From contig CM047430.1 of the NCBI GenBank assembly GCA_026168455.1, positions 26,740,735 to 26,804,734 on the forward strand: a stretch of DNA of 64,000 nt, given 5' to 3'. A program made the position numbers and the translations under genes. The notes beneath the pieces are model-generated. The model saw nothing but the letters and a program-made list of their open reading frames with translations, made no database searches and was not told the DNA's origin. The DNA comes from Theocolax elegans (taxonomy: Eukaryota > Arthropoda > Insecta > Hymenoptera > Cerocephalidae). Every line of letters begins with the position of its first letter. Within the stretch, counting starts at the first letter, position 1. This document shows positions 60,815-64,000 of this stretch, one piece after another.

Positions 60815-61262
60815 ACCAGCGGTCTTGGCCAATAATCTAACCCAAGCCATTCGAAAGCTCGCGAAAAATGTGAACTTTTGAGAGGTGTTAGATTAAAATC
60901 GATTATGGTGTAGTAGCCTTTTTTTTGATATTCAATATGTCCGGGTGTTCTATCTCTTCGAGATTTTAAAATTAAAAAATGTAACCAGGGTAGATAAGTT
61001 CTAAAGATTAATTTAAACAAAAGTTGTTTGTAATGTTTTTTCAAAAAAATCAACAGATTTTGAGATAAATGGCTTTAAAAATAGAAATTTTTCTAAAAAA
61101 TTGAAAAATTTCCACTTTTCATGGTCAAATAACTCTTAAGCAAATTATTTTTAACACTTAAATTTTTTTTGTTTGTTCTGGAAGATGTTTCCAGCCTGTT
61201 CTCAAATTTTGGAGTGATTTAAAATTTTCATCGTACCACTTGACGTGAAATAGCCCATATAT
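60815..61262 (+). repeat. Dispersed repeat R1, copy 3
   Basis: Starts GGTCTTGGCCAATAATC and ends CACTTGACGTGAAATAGCCC before a TA/TG run; longest copy. Confidence 0.85.
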
Positions 61263-61342
61263 GTGTATATATAAGTATGTATGTATGTGGGTGTGTGTGC
61301 GTGCGGCGGAATATTAATATAATATATATATATTTTAAAATT

Positions 61343-61655
61343 GTTTTTTCAAGAATACATAATATATGTATTTTTTCCGTGCGCAAAAAAAAAGTTGTGA
61401 ACATAACATGAAAGAATGTGTATTTGTTTACTCATTCTTGATAAAACTCATAAAATTTTTAAACGTATACTCAATAATAATAACGGATCTAAAATTCAAT
61501 GTAATGCTTTAAATACAGAAGCAAAATTGTTTGAAGATGAAATCAATATTAATCAAGTATAACATACACTTTTCCAAATATCCATATGATATATACAATG
61601 GGTTAAAAATTAAATATATTAATTATTGCATTTTTAAGATAATTCTATTTTTATA
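61343..61655 (+). repeat. Direct repeat D, copy 2
   Basis: Second copy of 59790-60075, diverged by small indels and substitutions. Confidence 0.85.
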
Positions 61656-61739
61656 CTTATTTATATTTTAATTACACCTTTTTATAAGTAATTTATACTC
61701 CATAATAGTTTTCTGCAATTGAAAGTACTCAAATCAAAA

Positions 61740-61975
61740 ACACCTTTCAAAAAGGTGTCAAAACCCGCAAGTATATGTGTTATTCTAATGAAACTTTGAA
61801 ATTTGTTAGCTGATAAATAAAATTGTTATCTGTCTGATAAATTTTAAAGTATAAGATAAAAATATCTTTGATTCTAATTCCCATATTTTCTCTACTTATT
61901 TATATTTTTATTACACCTTTTCTATATCTAACTTATATTCCATAATATTTTTCTGCAATTGAAAGTATTCAATTC
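61740..61975 (+). repeat. Extra tandem copy of the arm start
   Basis: ACACCTTTCAAAAAGGTGTC then AAAACCCGCAAGTAT, repeated at 61980 in the left arm of the large inverted repeat. Confidence 0.75.
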
Positions 61976-61997
61976 GAAAACACCTTCCAAGAAGGTG

Positions 61998-62618
61998 TCA
62001 AAACCCGCAAGTATTGTGCTATTCTAATCAAACTTTGAAAATTGTTATCTGATAAATAAATTCTGCAATTCAATCTGACATTGTTATCTGATAAATAAAT
62101 AATTTTAATTTCTAACTACCTTATTTTATCTATTTCTTTGAATTTTAATGAAACATTTTTATAAATATTACGAAAATTTCGTATAAAAAATTTCTGCAAT
62201 TGAAGGAATTGAAATGAAACTGAAATCGACAAGTATTTTGAATCGTACCATAAATTTATATTTTATATAAACATTTTTATATATATTACTTAAACTTCGT
62301 AAAAAGTTTCTGCAATTGAAAGCACTGAAATCAAACTGTAATCGACAAGTATTTTGAACCATGCAAAAATTTCTACCAATCTGAATACAGATTTTTTTAT
62401 ATGAAAAGTATCTTACACTATTATTTTTCATTTCTGGCCCTCACATGTTTTACAGTAATAAATAAATAATATTCTAATGATATTAATTTGTGCAAAATTA
62501 ATTTCTGCAATACTAATAAAATGGACATTTCTTTTTTATTCTTTTAAATAATAAAATAATACTTGCACCACCGTTGGTTAAACGCTTCATATATGTGTTA
62601 ATTCTGACTATATTAACT
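61998..62618. repeat. Large inverted repeat, left arm
   Basis: About 620 bp, reverse complement of 63073-63693 with few differences. The 87-codon ORFs at 62168-62431 (minus) and 63261-63524 (plus) are the same arm sequence, not genes. Confidence 0.92.
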
Positions 62619-62755
62619 GATGTTACATTTTATAAATAATTACATACATCTTAGCTTTTATCTTATTAATTAAATAATTAATTGGTAATATCATGTAGAT
62701 TGTATATCCTTAGTTAAGCGAAATAATAATTATTTTACATAACTACTAAGAAAAA

Positions 62756-62928
62756 CTTGCTAATCAGCGACGGAGGTCATACGATGTCTTGGTGAAGAAA
62801 GCACTTGTTGAAAATACAGTCGCTAGTGGTGCTTGTATCAATCGGCCGGGGACGGGAATCAAACCTGGGACTTCCAGATTATGAGTCCGTCGCCCTACCG
62901 ACCAAGCCATCGCAGGCCTCTTTTAGGA
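62756..62928 (-). mobile_element. tRNA-derived SINE in spacer of inverted repeat
   Basis: Head at about 62925 (TTGGTCGGTAGGGCG, then GGTTTGATTCCC) and body to about 62760. The 3' tail is missing; B box mutated. Confidence 0.85.
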
Positions 62929-63072
62929 ACTTTATTAGATAAAAATAATGATGTCTATTTTATCATTGGTGATGTAGGATATTAAAATTGCCAGATAGTA
63001 TTGCAATATTTATATATTATTACTCATTGCAGTTTCTTCACGGTATTATATACTTTCATAAATGTAAAGGAA

Positions 63073-63693
63073 TACATTAGTAAGTCAGAATTAACACATA
63101 TATGAAGCGTTTAACCAACGGTGGTGCAAGTATTATTTTATTATTTAAAAGAATAAAAAGGAAATGTCCATTTTATTAGTATTGCAGAAATTAATTTTGC
63201 ACAAATTAATATCATTAGAATATTATTTATTTATTACTGTAAAACATGTGAGGGCCAGAAATGAAAAATAATAGTGTAAGATACTTTTCATATAAAAAAA
63301 TCTGTATTCAGATTGGTAGAAATTTTTGCATGGTTCAAAATACTTGTCGATTACAGTTTGATTTCAGTGCTTTCAATTGCAGATACTTTTCACGAAGTTT
63401 AAGTAATATATATAAAAATGTTTATCTAAAATATAAATTTATGGTACGATTCAAAATACTTGTCGATTTCAGTTTCATTTCAATTCCTTCAATTGCAGAA
63501 ATTTTTTATACGAAATTTTCGTAATATTTATAAAAATGTTTCATTAAAATTCAAAGAAATAGATAAAATAAGGTAGTTAGAAATTAAAATTATTTATTTA
63601 TCAGATAACAATGTCAGATTGAATTGCAGAATTTATTTATCAGATAACAATTTTCAAAGTTTGATTAGAATAGCACAATACTTGCGGGTTTTG
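63073..63693. repeat. Large inverted repeat, right arm
   Basis: Mirror of 61998-62618. It breaks off at GCGGGTTTTGA, where the left arm continues into a CCTTCCAAGAAGG hairpin. Confidence 0.92.
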
Positions 63694-64000
63694 ATACCTA
63701 ATACTTTGTGCTTTTTGGGTTGTTATTAAGAGTTAATTTCAGACTATAAAGAACAGTTTACAAATTTTATGAATTCAACTGTTCTTTGTAGCCTGAAATG
63801 AACTCTTAATAACAAAATAATAAAATGGCTCAGTGGTAAAGAGCCAGCGTTCAGATCTAAAGATTGAAGGTTCAAATTCCGCAGCGGAATATATGGCAAA
63901 GATATGGACGGATGATGTTTGGTGGTATGCTGGCAATATGTTTGCAATAACTATTGCACATTGCTCTGCAATATAGTGGCAATAATTTATATTTTTACGC
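63694..64000 (+). repeat. Copy of the nest 2 junction (51157-51463)
   Basis: 307 bp, with one difference noticed (near 63959). It begins with the last 25 or so bases of the 50365-51180 element and continues through its TT duplication into the outer element's right arm, including the tRNA-like module at about 63821-63884. It is cut by the window end. Confidence 0.9.

Noticed and set aside
62168..63524. Two matching 87-codon ORFs on opposite strands
   Set aside because: They are the two arms of one inverted repeat; low-complexity, with no family signature.

Overview
The window is a 64 kb stretch of AT-rich eukaryotic DNA with no intact host gene. It is insect-like: insect-type Ty3/gypsy, Penelope and non-LTR retroelements, a tRNA-derived SINE, a MADF-BESS transcription-factor pseudogene with spliceosomal introns, and a nuclear copy of mitochondrial cox1 that reads under the invertebrate mitochondrial code. 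A hymenopteran, perhaps an ant, is my inference from the overall style; nothing in the sequence proves it.

Layout. 1-6.4 kb: dispersed repeats, a 0.95 kb foldback and a tandem 1.5 kb duplication. 6.8-8.3 kb: a solo LTR, a terminal-inverted-repeat (TIR) element with tRNA-like arms, and a SINE. 9.8-10.1 kb: a decayed short-chain dehydrogenase exon. 10.8-12.9 kb: a LINE remnant of I/Jockey type. 12.9-22.7 kb: two Ty3/gypsy elements on the minus strand. A is an LTR, PPT, integrase and RNase H; B is a nearly complete pol with two stops, a rearranged RT duplication, a gag remnant and a tRNA-Lys-type primer binding site. 23.4-26.5 kb: decayed coding sequence and a four-exon MADF-BESS pseudogene. 26.6-28.2 kb: a Penelope-like element whose 3' region holds a hammerhead-type ribozyme core.

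28.4-35 kb: a ~330 bp tandem array split by a 5.3 kb TIR element. That element contains a 3.35 kb TIR element, which encodes a three-exon minus-strand gene of about 124 codons. Intron 1 of that gene carries a pogo-like element. 35-40.4 kb: foldbacks, the cox1 NUMT, direct repeats, a MITE, an exon-like segment and another MITE. 40.7-51.5 kb: two nests of TIR elements whose insertions can be ordered from 2-bp target duplications, plus a SINE broken by an element with an 8-bp target duplication. 51.9-64 kb: a second LINE remnant, a GC-rich compound palindrome, SINE copies, long microsatellites and a large inverted repeat. The window ends in a partial copy of one nest junction.

The most notable pattern is a group of TIR elements whose ends begin CCC(G) and run into A/T, with variable 2-bp target duplications (AT, TA, TG, TT). 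Several carry tRNA-like, Pol III-promoter-bearing modules, often as an inverted pair in the two arms. They insert repeatedly into one another, including inside the tRNA-like arms. No CRISPR array, bacterial operon or complete tRNA or rRNA gene was seen.
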